From the NCBI GenBank assembly GCA_013178375.1, contig JABLXQ010000025.1, forward strand, positions 1-64,000: a stretch of DNA of 64,000 nucleotides, read 5' to 3'. The position numbers and the translations under genes were made by a program. The stretch is from Gammaproteobacteria bacterium (lineage in GTDB: Bacteria; Pseudomonadota; Gammaproteobacteria; Pseudomonadales; Ketobacteraceae). The notes below the pieces were generated by a model. The model did not search any database and was not told where the DNA came from. It was given only the letters and a program-made list of their open reading frames with translations. Positions 52,999 to 63,425 of this stretch are shown here, piece by piece; the first letter of the stretch is position 1; each line of letters begins with the position of its first letter.

Positions 52999-53681
52999 GA
53001 TCCGGTTCCGCTGTTTTCCAGCGCATCGAGTGCCAGGCCCGCCGCCATCTGCTCGGCCAGCCGCCGGCTGTGGCCTTCACCACGGCAGGCAAGATTTGCC
53101 TCTTCCACCACGCACTCCACCACGAAATACTGGGAATGGGAAGCGCCCTCGACACTCAGGATGTTATAGGCGGGAAGCGGCAATTTGTTTGCCTGCAACA
53201 GTTCCTGCAGGCGGGTTTTGTTGTCCTTGACGGTGTCTTCCAGCGTGAGTCCCTGCAGGCGAGGTGCAAACCAGCGCAGGATCAGCGCCTTGCACTGCTC
53301 CATGCCGCCATCCAGAAATACGGCGCCGATGATAGCTTCCACGGCATCCGCCAGAATCGAATCACGGCGTGAGCCACCGCTTTTCAGCTCACCAGGGCCC
53401 AGTTTCAGAAAAGGGCCGAGGTCCAGCTGCTGCGCGATCTTGGTCAGGGTGACACCCTTCACCAGACTGGCCCGCAGCCGGCTCAACTGGCCTTCCTTCG
53501 CCTGGGGAAACTGCTGAAACAGGATCTCGCCGATGGTGAAATTCAGAATCGAATCGCCCAGAAATTCCAGACGTTCATTATTGTCCTTGCCGCTGAAGCT
53601 GCGGTGGGTGAGAGCGAGTTCCAGCAGGTCTGCCCGCTGAAACCCGTAACCGATCTTGCTGATCAGACTGTCCGGGCTCAT
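52995..53681 (-). CDS. rnc: Ribonuclease III
   Basis: A 228-residue double-strand-specific RNase. The signature '[12 protein letters not shown]' and the second acidic cluster '[15 protein letters not shown]' form the catalytic site; a C-terminal dsRNA-binding domain ('[18 protein letters not shown]') follows. It processes rRNA precursors and structured mRNAs. 4-base overlaps with both the DUF4845 gene upstream and era downstream. Confidence 0.96.
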   Translation of the reverse strand: MSPDSLISKIGYGFQRADLLELALTHRSFSGKDNNERLEFLGDSILNFTIGEILFQQFPQAKEGQLSRLRASLVKGVTLTKIAQQLDLGPFLKLGPGELKSGGSRRDSILADAVEAIIGAVFLDGGMEQCKALILRWFAPRLQGLTLEDTVKDNKTRLQELLQANKLPLPAYNILSVEGASHSQYFVVECVVEEANLACRGEGHSRRLAEQMAAGLALDALENSGTGS

Positions 53682-54055
53682 GCGCCCCGCGCGTTGACGG
53701 TAGCGGAGTGGTTGAACTTCACCATGGCGTCAATGTTGCCGTACATGGGAATGCGACGCTCATAGATAATGTCGATCTTGATGACGCCATCCTCTTTCTT
53801 GATCTGGATGTCGTCCTTGCCCAGGGTTACCTGGTTTACCTGCAGCCGCTTGTTGATGGTCTGCCGGATTTCGCCAGGCCCCATGGTTACGGTCGTTCCT
53901 TCCTTGGCAACGTTTTCCAGCGCCGTTCTTACCGCCAGATCATCGTAATAAGGGTTCCAGAGCTTCATTGCCGTCACCGCAACAAACACAACTGCCAGAG
54001 CCACCATCATCATGCCCAGAGTCGACATACCGTTCTGTCTTTTTATTGTATTCAT
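53678..54055 (-). CDS. DUF4845 membrane protein
   Basis: A 125-residue protein with one N-terminal membrane helix ('TLGMMMVALAVVFVAVTAMK') and a small extracytoplasmic domain ending in 'KFNHSATVNARG'. This DUF4845 family is regularly encoded between lepB and rnc in Pseudomonas-type genomes; its function is unknown. AGGTGA lies 6 bases before ATG 54055, which decides the start over an in-frame GTG at 54064. Confidence 0.85.
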   Translation of the reverse strand: MNTIKRQNGMSTLGMMMVALAVVFVAVTAMKLWNPYYDDLAVRTALENVAKEGTTVTMGPGEIRQTINKRLQVNQVTLGKDDIQIKKEDGVIKIDIIYERRIPMYGNIDAMVKFNHSATVNARGA

Positions 54056-54073
54056 GACCGTCACCTCAAATGT

Positions 54074-54823
54074 TCACTCAACCAGCTGGTTGCGCTCGAA
54101 GCTCGGAATCCAGCCTGGCATGTGCATCCAGATCGCGAAGGCCTTGCCCACGATCAGCTCGTCAGGCACGAATTTCCAGTAACGGCTATCACGACTGTTA
54201 TCCCGGTTGTCACCCATCATGAAATAGCCATCTTCCGGTACGATCCATGATTCTTCCGCCTCGGGCGAACGCTGCAGGGTGACCATAATGGAATGCTTCA
54301 CCCCATCCAGTTGTTCAGTATAGATTTTAAATTCAGGTCTGCCCGCCGGCAGTTGCGCTTCCAGAGTCTGCGGCACCGGCTCACCGTTGATGAGCAGCTG
54401 CTTGTTGCGATAGGTGATCTTGTCACCCGGCACGCCGATCACCCGCTTGATGTAGTTGATGCTGGGGTTTTCCGGGTATTTGAACACCATGATGTCGCCG
54501 CGCTGGGGCTTGCCTATCGGGACAATCTGCGTGCCCAGTACAGGCAGGCGCAGGCCGTAGGCAAACTTGTTCACCAGAATGTAGTCACCCACCAGCAGGG
54601 TGGGAATCATCGAGCCGGTGGGAATCTTGAACGGCTCCACCAGGAAAGAGCGCAGCACCAGCACCACCAGCAACACAGGGAAAAACGACACCGGGTATTC
54701 AATCCACACCGGCATCGGCGCACCCTCGGGCCGGCTGCGGCGGAACATCAGGATGTCCAGCAGATAAACAAAGCCGGTGACCCCCACCAGAACCACCAGA
54801 ATCAACGCAAAATCAAAATCCAT
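54074..54823 (-). CDS. lepB: Signal peptidase I
   Basis: A 249-residue leader peptidase with two N-terminal membrane helices (about 5-25 and 46-66). The catalytic serine is in 'IPTGSMIPTL' and the lysine in 'NYIKRVIGVPGD'; 'MMGDNRDNSRDSR' is the conserved box E. It cleaves signal peptides at the periplasmic face. It starts 3 bases after the lepA stop. Confidence 0.96.
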   Translation of the reverse strand: MDFDFALILVVLVGVTGFVYLLDILMFRRSRPEGAPMPVWIEYPVSFFPVLLVVLVLRSFLVEPFKIPTGSMIPTLLVGDYILVNKFAYGLRLPVLGTQIVPIGKPQRGDIMVFKYPENPSINYIKRVIGVPGDKITYRNKQLLINGEPVPQTLEAQLPAGRPEFKIYTEQLDGVKHSIMVTLQRSPEAEESWIVPEDGYFMMGDNRDNSRDSRYWKFVPDELIVGKAFAIWMHMPGWIPSFERNQLVE

Positions 54824-54826
54824 TGG

Positions 54827-56626
<1,800 letters not shown>

Positions 56627-56753
56627 AGGTGCGATTTACTTCAAGGTAAAAGGAATGGAGGCGGAAAAAACTGCGGCAATTCTACCGGTTTTCCACCCGC
56701 CTTGCATTAGCTGAATCGGAAGCCTCTGGCGCAATGCCAGAACGTTGAAAAGA

Positions 56754-57212
56754 CTAGGAATACTCGCTGTGACACTGGGTTTGGACGAAGGCTCTTCTGA
56801 GCACCACCGGCTGGTAGCGGTCATCCAGCTGGTGGTGAGAGAAATACCAGCGCAGGGCAGCGAATCCCACCGCCAACCCCAGCAGACCCGCCAGCGCGGC
56901 CCAGCCATCGGAGCCGGTGTAATGATCCGCCAGCAGGGCCAGTCCCAGCGCAATCACCAGGGGCATCAGGTACGCCAGCAAGGAGCTGGTCACCACCAGG
57001 GATTCCGGGACGCCGATCACCACGTCGTCGCCCACCGCAAAGTGTCCGGAAGCCGTTGCGCGGAAATGCACGGTCTGTCTACCCAGTTTGGACAGGGCGC
57101 TGTGACCACAACCGGCTTTGGCAGAACAGGACTGGCAGGCAGACTGGCGGATGGTTTCAACCCAGACGGCACCCTCTTCAACTGCGACCACACGCCCGGT
57201 TTCTTCGATCAT
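56754..57212 (-). CDS. rseC: Sigma-E regulatory protein RseC/MucC
   Basis: A 152-residue SoxR-reducing/RseC family membrane protein. Four cysteines in 'SACQSCSAKAGCGHSAL' may hold a redox or metal centre, and two membrane helices (about 78-100 and 106-126) follow. It is the last gene of rpoE-rseA-rseB-rseC, in the same order as algU-mucA-mucB-mucC. A 127-base gap separates it from lepA. Confidence 0.9.
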   Translation of the reverse strand: MIEETGRVVAVEEGAVWVETIRQSACQSCSAKAGCGHSALSKLGRQTVHFRATASGHFAVGDDVVIGVPESLVVTSSLLAYLMPLVIALGLALLADHYTGSDGWAALAGLLGLAVGFAALRWYFSHHQLDDRYQPVVLRRAFVQTQCHSEYS

Positions 57213-57280
57213 GACAGATTCCCCGCAGGGGTATTTGAAAGGGATATGTGACAGGGCTATTTGAACTCACTCTACTGAAA

Positions 57281-58237
57281 TCAGGGACGGGGTTCCAGCG
57301 CTTTCACGTTATCGGCAACCTTGCTGGCGGTGGCCAGCGGGATCTCGCCCACCACGGTCACCAGGGCAGATGAGTCCGGTAAAATGCGATTGACCGCCAC
57401 GGTGGCGCCACGGGCACGGTTGGCCTGGACGGCTGCACCCGCCTGTGGCTCAAAAAAGACAGTGAAAGCCGCAAGCCCGTCGGTAAACACCCGACTGCTC
57501 ACGCCCGGCTTGCCGGGACGGGGCGCTGCCGGGCTCACTGGTCGGAAGCCTTCCGGCAGCCATTCTGCTGCCCAGCCACCTGCCATGACGCTCGCTTCCG
57601 GCGCGCTGGCAGGCGCCAAGGCATCAGTCTGCAAACCGGCCGCCGGCTGGAAAACATCACGGGACAGCGGAATGCCGATCTCCAGGGAAACGAACTCGAA
57701 CACTTCCAGCGGATCGCCACTGGCCGGGTTGGTCTGGGATTTCAGCAGCACACCCGTGGCCTCGTCCAGCCACAGGCTGTAGCCGTAACGATGCGTATCC
57801 AGGGGCTCGACATTGATGCGCACGCCGGCACGGCCCGCCACCCGCTCATTGGGGGCGCGGTCGAAGCGGTAGTAACGGGAAATGGTTTGGGCACTTTCCT
57901 CCAGCGCGGTGAGCTTGCCCAGGGGAGTACTTTGCAGGTCGATACGGGAGGTGGAATCCGGGTGCAGGCAGGTGATGGTGGAACCCTTGCGCAGGATCTC
58001 GGCCGGTTCACCGCTCAGATGCACCACCCGTTCCCAGACTTCGTTTTCAAACGGGGCGTGGTAGATCGCCAGCGAGGTGATCTGCCCACCACTGAGCATG
58101 ACGGAATGGCCCTGGTAGCTGGTCTGCCGCGCGGCGGACAGCATTTTCTGCACCCACTGCTCGGCAGACTCTCCGGCCACCGCCAGTGACGAACCCAGCA
58201 TCATCGCGCCTGCCACCAGCGTGCGCCACTGCACCAT
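57281..58237 (-). CDS. rseB: Sigma-E regulator RseB/MucB
   Basis: A 318-residue periplasmic protein with a cleavable signal ('AGAMMLGSSLAVAGES'). The large LolA-like domain (about 25-200, 'YQGHSVMLSGGQITSLAIYH') and a C-terminal domain that contacts the anti-sigma factor ('EWLPEGFRPVSP', 'VFTDGLAAFTVFFE') are recognisable. It protects RseA from proteolysis and senses lipoprotein or lipopolysaccharide signals in E. coli. It starts 18 bases after the rseA stop. Confidence 0.92.
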   Translation of the reverse strand: MVQWRTLVAGAMMLGSSLAVAGESAEQWVQKMLSAARQTSYQGHSVMLSGGQITSLAIYHAPFENEVWERVVHLSGEPAEILRKGSTITCLHPDSTSRIDLQSTPLGKLTALEESAQTISRYYRFDRAPNERVAGRAGVRINVEPLDTHRYGYSLWLDEATGVLLKSQTNPASGDPLEVFEFVSLEIGIPLSRDVFQPAAGLQTDALAPASAPEASVMAGGWAAEWLPEGFRPVSPAAPRPGKPGVSSRVFTDGLAAFTVFFEPQAGAAVQANRARGATVAVNRILPDSSALVTVVGEIPLATASKVADNVKALEPRP

Positions 58238-58255
58238 GTCGAATCTCCCTGTTAC

Positions 58256-58924
58256 TTATTTGGTCGAGGGTGGAACCTGGGGTGCCGGCTTCAGTGCCAC
58301 GACACGAGCATAGGGCGCCACGCCGCTGGCAGTATTGAAAGCGGCATTGCCGGAGTGGGAGATAAGGTAGTCATTGAGGCGGTCGTCGAGATCGGGATTG
58401 TAGCGGATGATGTCAGGCTGGTTGGCGACAGCGGCGGGACGGTAGGAGCCACTGGTCTGGGCCACCGGCATCAACCCGGTTGCCACTGGCGCGGACGCCA
58501 CCACGCCACCAGATGCGCCAGGCGTCATTGCCACCGGCCCCACTGCGGTCACCGGTTGCTGGTTGACGCTTTGCCAACCCAGAATCACCGCCGCCGACAC
58601 GGAGGCCGCCACGGCCACATTGGCGAACGGTTTCAGTAACGCATTGGTCAGACGCTTGCCCGTAGCAGCGGCAGGTTCGGCCCCGGCATGGGCCGGCTCG
58701 TCCTGCAACGCCAGCGAAATGCGCGCCGACAGGTCCACCTGCTGCCATTGGGCGCTTTGGCCCCGCGTCTCGCCCTTCAGGACGGCACTCACCATCTGGT
58801 AACGCGCCCACTTCTGGCACATAGCCTGATCCTGCTCGATGTTTTTCAACACCCGCCGGACTTCCAACTCGGAGGTTTCGCCGTCCACCAGGGCGGACAG
58901 TTCTTCCAGATTTCGCTCGTTCAT
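58256..58924 (-). CDS. rseA: Anti-sigma-E factor RseA/MucA
   Basis: About 222 residues. The cytoplasmic N-terminal domain ('ELSALVDGETSELEVRRVLKN', in parts) binds sigma-E; one membrane helix lies near residues 105-125 ('VAVAASVSAAVILGW'); the periplasmic part is Pro/Val-rich and ends near 'NTASGVAPYARVVALKPA', the type of tail recognised by DegS/RseB. AGGTGA precedes ATG 58924, preferred over an in-frame GTG at 58933. It is 69 bases downstream of rpoE. Confidence 0.92.
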   Translation of the reverse strand: MNERNLEELSALVDGETSELEVRRVLKNIEQDQAMCQKWARYQMVSAVLKGETRGQSAQWQQVDLSARISLALQDEPAHAGAEPAAATGKRLTNALLKPFANVAVAASVSAAVILGWQSVNQQPVTAVGPVAMTPGASGGVVASAPVATGLMPVAQTSGSYRPAAVANQPDIIRYNPDLDDRLNDYLISHSGNAAFNTASGVAPYARVVALKPAPQVPPSTK

Positions 58925-58993
58925 CTTTCTCACCTGCCTGGAGATATTGCGCCAACAATCAGTGAAGCCTGCGCCACCACCGACTGCAAACCG

Positions 58994-59569
58994 TCAAACG
59001 TTCATCATTTCAATTTTCTTGTCGATGGCCTCACGACCACGGAAGATCCGCGACCGCACTGTGCCTACCGGGCAATCCATAACTTCGGCTATTTCCTCAT
59101 AACTGAGACCGTCGAATTCGCGCAGTGTTACCGCGGTGCGCAAATCGTCAGGCAAATCCCTCAGTGCATCGAATACGACCTTTTCCAGCTGGTCTTTCAT
59201 CATTTCCTGTTCAGGGCTGGCGAATTCGTGCAGCGCTTCGCTACTCGCAAACTGCTCGGCCTCACCCACGTCGATGTCGGAGTCAGGCGGACGCCGCCCC
59301 CGCGACACCAGATAATTCTTCGCTGTATTGACGGCAATGCGATAGATCCAGGTATAGAACGCACTTTCGCCGCGAAAATTGGCGAGAGCGCGGTAGGCCT
59401 TGAGAAAGGCATCCTGCGTCACATCCATTGCTTCGTCCGGGTCACGCACAAAGCGGCTTACGACTGCGATAACCCTGTGCTGGTATTTCTTTACCAGCAG
59501 GTCAAACGCCCTTTTGTCACCATTCTGAACACGTTCCACCAACAGCTGATCGGGATGTCGCTCAGCCAT
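58994..59569 (-). CDS. rpoE: Extracytoplasmic-function sigma factor RpoE/AlgU
   Basis: A 191-residue ECF sigma factor. Region 2 ('VSRFVRDPDEAMDVTQDAFL', 'FYTWIYRIAVNTAKNYL') and region 4 ('LREFDGLSYEEIAEVMDCPV' then 'GTVRSRIFRGRE') match E. coli RpoE/Pseudomonas AlgU. It directs the envelope-stress response and is held by RseA. A possible sigma-E-type promoter lies 55 bases upstream, consistent with autoregulation. Confidence 0.96.
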   Translation of the reverse strand: MAERHPDQLLVERVQNGDKRAFDLLVKKYQHRVIAVVSRFVRDPDEAMDVTQDAFLKAYRALANFRGESAFYTWIYRIAVNTAKNYLVSRGRRPPDSDIDVGEAEQFASSEALHEFASPEQEMMKDQLEKVVFDALRDLPDDLRTAVTLREFDGLSYEEIAEVMDCPVGTVRSRIFRGREAIDKKIEMMNV

Positions 59570-59623
59570 TCAACAAAACTCCCCATTCAGGCCCTCGCAA
59601 ACAACGCGAGCGGCAGTGTTCAT

Positions 59624-59651
59624 AAAGACCGGAACTGGCTGCAAAAGTTCC
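59624..59651 (-). promoter_or_regulatory. Candidate sigma-E promoter of rpoE
   Basis: On the minus strand GGAACTT (59651-59645) and TCTTT (59628-59624) are spaced by 16 bases, close to the consensus GGAACTT-N16-TCTGA. The same bases form an 8-bp inverted repeat (CCGGAACT/AGTTCCGG, 59629-59636 and 59646-59653), so a hairpin is an alternative reading. Confidence 0.5.
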
Positions 59652-59703
59652 GGCCATTTGTGCCCGGCACACCTCGATTCGAGCGATTATGACAATCCGG
59701 CTG

Positions 59704-59709
59704 TATAAT
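59704..59709 (+). promoter_or_regulatory. TATAAT box upstream of nadB
   Basis: A perfect -10 hexamer 89 bases before the nadB start. No good -35 element sits at 16-18 bases upstream, so this is only a candidate sigma-70 promoter. Confidence 0.35.
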
Positions 59710-59797
59710 ACCGCCAAGTCAAAACAATACGATAACCGTTTCCTGCGTAGCCCTGGCCCAGCCTTGAGCAGGGCACCTCTTTGTTGTGGACAACCCA

Positions 59798-61426
59798 ATG
59801 ACCCGATTCCAGCACGATATCCTGATCATCGGCAGCGGTGCTGCCGGCCTGACTGCCGCCCTGCACCTGGCGCCCTTCGCACGCGTCGGGGTGTTGAGCA
59901 AGGGTCCGCTGACGGCCGCCAACACCTACTATGCCCAGGGTGGCGTGGCGGCGGTGCTGGACGAGGGAGATTCGGTGGCGGCCCATATCGAGGACACCCT
60001 GATTGCCGGTGCCGGCCTGTGCCACGAGGATGCGGTGCGGATGACGGTGGAAAACGGCCCGGACGCGATCCGCTGGCTGATCCAGCAGGGCGTCGGGTTC
60101 ACCACCGAGGAGCAGGACAACGGCCAGATGGAATACCACCTGACCCGGGAAGGCGGCCACAGTCACCGGCGGGTGATCCACGCGGCGGACGCTACCGGTT
60201 TCGCCATCTCCAGCACCCTGATCGAGCAGGTGCGCAAGCAGCCCAGCGTGGCGCTGTTCGAGTCGCGGGTGGCAGTGGATGTGATCACCACCCAGAAGCT
60301 GGGTCTGCCGGGCAACCGGGCACTAGGCGCCTACGTGCTGAATAATGAGACCGGCCACGTGGAAGTACACGAGGCGCGCTTCGTGCTGCTGGCCACCGGC
60401 GGAGCAAGCAAGGCTTACCTTTATACCTCCAACCCGGATGTGGCCACCGGCGACGGCATTGCCATGGCCTGGCGCGCCGGTTGCCGGGTGGGCAACATGG
60501 AGTTCAACCAGTTCCACCCCACCTGTCTGTATCACCCGCAGGCGGGCAACTTCCTGATCACCGAGGCCATGCGCGGCGAAGGCGGCCATCTGAAGCTGCC
60601 GGATGGCACCCGCTTCATGCAGCGCTTTGATGAAAGGCTGGAACTGGCACCCCGCGACATCGTGGCTCGCGCCATTGACCATGAGATCAAGCGTCTGGGT
60701 ATCGACTGCGTGTACCTGGATATCAGCCACAAGCCGGCCGACTTCATCAAGGCCCACTTCCCCACCATTTACGAGCGCTGCCTGGAATTCGGCATCGACA
60801 TCACCAAAGAAGCGATTCCGGTGGTACCCGCCGCCCACTTCACCTGTGGTGGCGTGCTGACGGACCTGAACGGCTGCACCGATGTGGAAGGGCTGTACGC
60901 CATCGGCGAGACCGCGTTCACCGGCCTGCATGGCGCCAACCGTCTGGCTAGCAACTCGCTGCTGGAGTGCATGGTGTTTGCGATCGCAGCCAGCAAGGAT
61001 ATCCGCGCGCGCTTCAATGATCCGCTGCAGCCGGTCACGATCCCGGACTGGGATGAAAGCCAGGTGACCGATTCCGACGAGGACGTGGTGATTTCCCACA
61101 ACTGGGACGAGCTGCGCCGCTTCATGTGGGACTATGTGGGCATCGTGCGCACCGACAAGCGGTTACAGCGTGCCAGCCACCGGGTGCTGCTGCTGCAGGG
61201 TGAGATTCGCGAGTACTATAGCAACTACAAGATCAGCAACGACCTGATCGAGCTGCGCAATCTGGTGCAGGTGGCCGAGCTGATCATCAACTGCGCCCTG
61301 GCGCGCAAGGAAAGTCGCGGCCTGCATTACACGCTGGATTACCCCGACCTGCTGCCGGACGCGAAGGATACGATGCTGGTGCCGAAGCACTATGTGGCGC
61401 GGGTGGTGCCCCCGGTGTCAGGATAG
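59798..61426 (+). CDS. nadB: L-aspartate oxidase
   Basis: A 542-residue FAD enzyme of the succinate dehydrogenase/fumarate reductase flavoprotein family. N-terminal '[16 protein letters not shown]' binds FAD; '[17 protein letters not shown]' , '[17 protein letters not shown]' and '[20 protein letters not shown]' are NadB landmarks. It oxidises aspartate to iminoaspartate for NAD synthesis. ATG 59798 is preferred; an in-frame GTG lies at 59786. It is divergent from rpoE, the usual arrangement. Its 3' end overlaps the convergent ygfX gene by 9 bases. Confidence 0.96.
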   Translation: MTRFQHDILIIGSGAAGLTAALHLAPFARVGVLSKGPLTAANTYYAQGGVAAVLDEGDSVAAHIEDTLIAGAGLCHEDAVRMTVENGPDAIRWLIQQGVGFTTEEQDNGQMEYHLTREGGHSHRRVIHAADATGFAISSTLIEQVRKQPSVALFESRVAVDVITTQKLGLPGNRALGAYVLNNETGHVEVHEARFVLLATGGASKAYLYTSNPDVATGDGIAMAWRAGCRVGNMEFNQFHPTCLYHPQAGNFLITEAMRGEGGHLKLPDGTRFMQRFDERLELAPRDIVARAIDHEIKRLGIDCVYLDISHKPADFIKAHFPTIYERCLEFGIDITKEAIPVVPAAHFTCGGVLTDLNGCTDVEGLYAIGETAFTGLHGANRLASNSLLECMVFAIAASKDIRARFNDPLQPVTIPDWDESQVTDSDEDVVISHNWDELRRFMWDYVGIVRTDKRLQRASHRVLLLQGEIREYYSNYKISNDLIELRNLVQVAELIINCALARKESRGLHYTLDYPDLLPDAKDTMLVPKHYVARVVPPVSG

Positions 61427-61870
61427 TGGCGCCTGATTCTTTTCCGGCGACCAGCGCAGGAAAACCTGCAGGCGGCGGAAATCGTCGGTGCCGATCATGG
61501 CTGGAGTGAGAATCAGGTGGTGGGCAGGCCACAAGCGGGCCAGCATGCCACCTTGGTGATGCAGGCTGAGGCGGATGAACCGGGTGTCGATGCGGCTGGC
61601 AGATCCGAGCAGGAATGGCCCCCGCTGCTGTCCATTACGGCGTTGCAGATGCCAACCCTGCGGCCCCAGCCAGACCCGCTGCACCGATCCCGGCAAGCGC
61701 TTCAGACCCGTCTGAAACAGGTGGAATATTCCGCTGATCAGCATCAGAGGGATCCACCACAGCCAGCCGCCGCCCATCTGCACCAAAGCCAATAAAGCCA
61801 GCCCGTGCAGGGCAATGATCAACGCTGACAGGCCCGGGCTCGCCTGCAGGCGCAGTTCAGGCGTCCACAC
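61418..61870 (-). CDS. YgfX-like membrane protein
   Basis: A 150-residue protein starting with GTG 61870, with two N-terminal membrane helices (about 13-33 and 35-55) and a basic soluble tail. Size, topology and the 14-base overlap with sdhE match YgfX (CptA), the partner of SdhE/YgfY, proposed to act as an inner-membrane toxin affecting MreB/FtsZ or as an SdhE partner. Sequence similarity is low in this family, so assignment rests mainly on context. Confidence 0.7.
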   Translation of the reverse strand: MWTPELRLQASPGLSALIIALHGLALLALVQMGGGWLWWIPLMLISGIFHLFQTGLKRLPGSVQRVWLGPQGWHLQRRNGQQRGPFLLGSASRIDTRFIRLSLHHQGGMLARLWPAHHLILTPAMIGTDDFRRLQVFLRWSPEKNQAPLS

Positions 61871-62123
61871 CGTGCAGTACCATCTTTACGATCCGCGCCA
61901 GATCCGGCGCTTCCGGCAGCGAGCGGTGGGTGAACCACTCGAACATCTCCACGTCATGCTGGTCCAGCAGCTTTTCAAACAGCACTTGATCGGCGGGTGA
62001 CAGGGACAGGTAATGCCGCTCGAAAAACGGCACCAGCAGCACCTCCACTTCCTTGATGCCGCGGCGGCATTGCCATTGCAGGCGGCGGTAGTGTTCGGAT
62101 TGGGACGGGTTGGATTCGGACAT
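61857..62123 (-). CDS. sdhE: FAD assembly factor SdhE (YgfY)
   Basis: An 88-residue helical protein with the signature RGxxE in 'WQCRRGIKEVEVLL' and the typical 'DQVLFEKLLDQHDVEMFEWF' helix. SdhE promotes covalent flavinylation of succinate dehydrogenase and fumarate reductase. ATG 62123 follows GGGGAG; the longer frame to 62156 is noncoding. It is divergent from ygfZ, the same arrangement as in E. coli. Confidence 0.9.
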   Translation of the reverse strand: MSESNPSQSEHYRRLQWQCRRGIKEVEVLLVPFFERHYLSLSPADQVLFEKLLDQHDVEMFEWFTHRSLPEAPDLARIVKMVLHGVDA

Positions 62124-62272
62124 TGTCGGACTGACTCCCCTGGACAGGCCTCGCATTATAGGAAATGCGCCGCGCTGCGCCTATGGACCCGCGTCAGTAA
62201 CAGGCTGGTATTTCGATTGCAGAACCGTATGATGGTTTTCATTTGCATTCATCTGTCCGGGATTTTCGCATC

Positions 62273-63322
62273 ATGTGGCACACGGCTTATTCCTTCCAAC
62301 AACATCCCCGCTGGGGCCTGCATGCAAAGCCGCTTGAGCAGGAGGCGGCCGACTTGCTGGCCAATGTCTCGCTGGCGGCCTGTCTCAGCACATTGGAGAT
62401 CATCCGCGTCACCGGCGCCGACGCCCTGACCTTCCTGCAGGGCCAGACCACCTGCGATTTTCGCGAGGTAAGCGAGGGGCATCCCCGTCTGGGTGCCCAC
62501 TGCAATGCCAAGGGTCGGGTGCAGGCGAGTTTCCGCGCTTTCCATTGGAATGGCGATTTCCTGCTGCTGGTGCCGAAGGGTCAGGGGGAACCGACCCGGG
62601 CGGCGCTGGCAAAATTCGCGCTGTTTTCCAAGGCTACCCTGAGCCTGGATACTACGCTGGCGCCACTGGCGCTGCTGGGACCGCAGGCGGCGGACTGGGC
62701 TAAAGCACTGTTTGGTGCAGCGCCCGCGCCTGGCGACTGCGTTGCGAACGAGAATGGCCTGATCACAGCGCTGGACGCCGACCGTTTCCTGATACTGGTG
62801 CCATCGGACCGCTGTGCGACTGCAATAAAAAACCTGCAGACACTGAACGCCACCCTGGCGGGTGACAATATCTGGTGGCTGTCGGAAATGCGGGCGGGCA
62901 TCGCACAGATTCCCGTCGAACAGAGCGAGCAGTGGATTCCGCAGGAGATAAATTACGATCTGGTGGATGGCGTGAATTTCAAGAAAGGCTGTTACAAGGG
63001 CCAGGAAATCGTGGCGCGGATTCATTATCGCGGCCAGACCAAAGTGCGCGCCTTTCCAGTTCAAATAGGGCCAGTGCAAATCGGGCCAGTTGAAATAGGG
63101 TCCACACAGAACGATACAGCAATAGCCCCCGGCACCCGCATTCTCGATGCAGCCGGCCACAACGTTGGAACACTGCTGAATACCGCATTTGTGAACGGGA
63201 CCACAGTGCGGGGCATGGCGGTGCTGAAAACCGACGCTTCGGAATCAGAAACCCTGCGATTAGAACCAAATGATGCCTGCCACGTCCGGCCCCTTCCCCT
63301 GCCCTATGCTATAAATAATTGA
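62273..63322 (+). CDS. ygfZ: Folate-binding protein YgfZ
   Basis: A 349-residue GcvT-like protein with the invariant K-G-C-Y-x-G-Q-E motif in 'FKKGCYKGQEIVARIHYRG'. YgfZ uses tetrahydrofolate and the reactive cysteine in the assembly or repair of some Fe-S enzymes. ATG 62273 begins the family's N-terminus. Near residues 263-277 it carries three copies of a V-[QE]-I-G-[PS] pentapeptide encoded by a 15-base tandem repeat (63059-63103), not part of the usual family. Confidence 0.9.
   Translation: MWHTAYSFQQHPRWGLHAKPLEQEAADLLANVSLAACLSTLEIIRVTGADALTFLQGQTTCDFREVSEGHPRLGAHCNAKGRVQASFRAFHWNGDFLLLVPKGQGEPTRAALAKFALFSKATLSLDTTLAPLALLGPQAADWAKALFGAAPAPGDCVANENGLITALDADRFLILVPSDRCATAIKNLQTLNATLAGDNIWWLSEMRAGIAQIPVEQSEQWIPQEINYDLVDGVNFKKGCYKGQEIVARIHYRGQTKVRAFPVQIGPVQIGPVEIGSTQNDTAIAPGTRILDAAGHNVGTLLNTAFVNGTTVRGMAVLKTDASESETLRLEPNDACHVRPLPLPYAINN
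63059..63103 (+). repeat. 15-base tandem repeat inside ygfZ
   Basis: Three in-frame copies, GTTCAAATAGGGCCA, GTGCAAATCGGGCCA and GTTGAAATAGGGTCC, encode VQIGP-VQIGP-VEIGS. Copies differ at a few bases, so the repeat is not recent. Confidence 0.8.
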
Positions 63323-63371
63323 CAAGGGAGTCCGTTTATAGCGTTTGGCTCCCATTCCTTCAAATCAGATG

Positions 63372-63404
63372 ACGCTGCCTGCGATGCAACAGTGCAGGCA
63401 GCGT
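63372..63404. repeat. Perfect 11-bp hairpin upstream of HDOD gene
   Basis: ACGCTGCCTGC (63372-63382) and GCAGGCAGCGT (63394-63404) with an 11-base loop, 21 bases before the HDOD start. No T-run follows on either strand, so it is not an obvious terminator; it may be a leader structure. Confidence 0.5.
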
Positions 63405-63425
63405 GGGAAGTGGAGTCCGGTTTTC

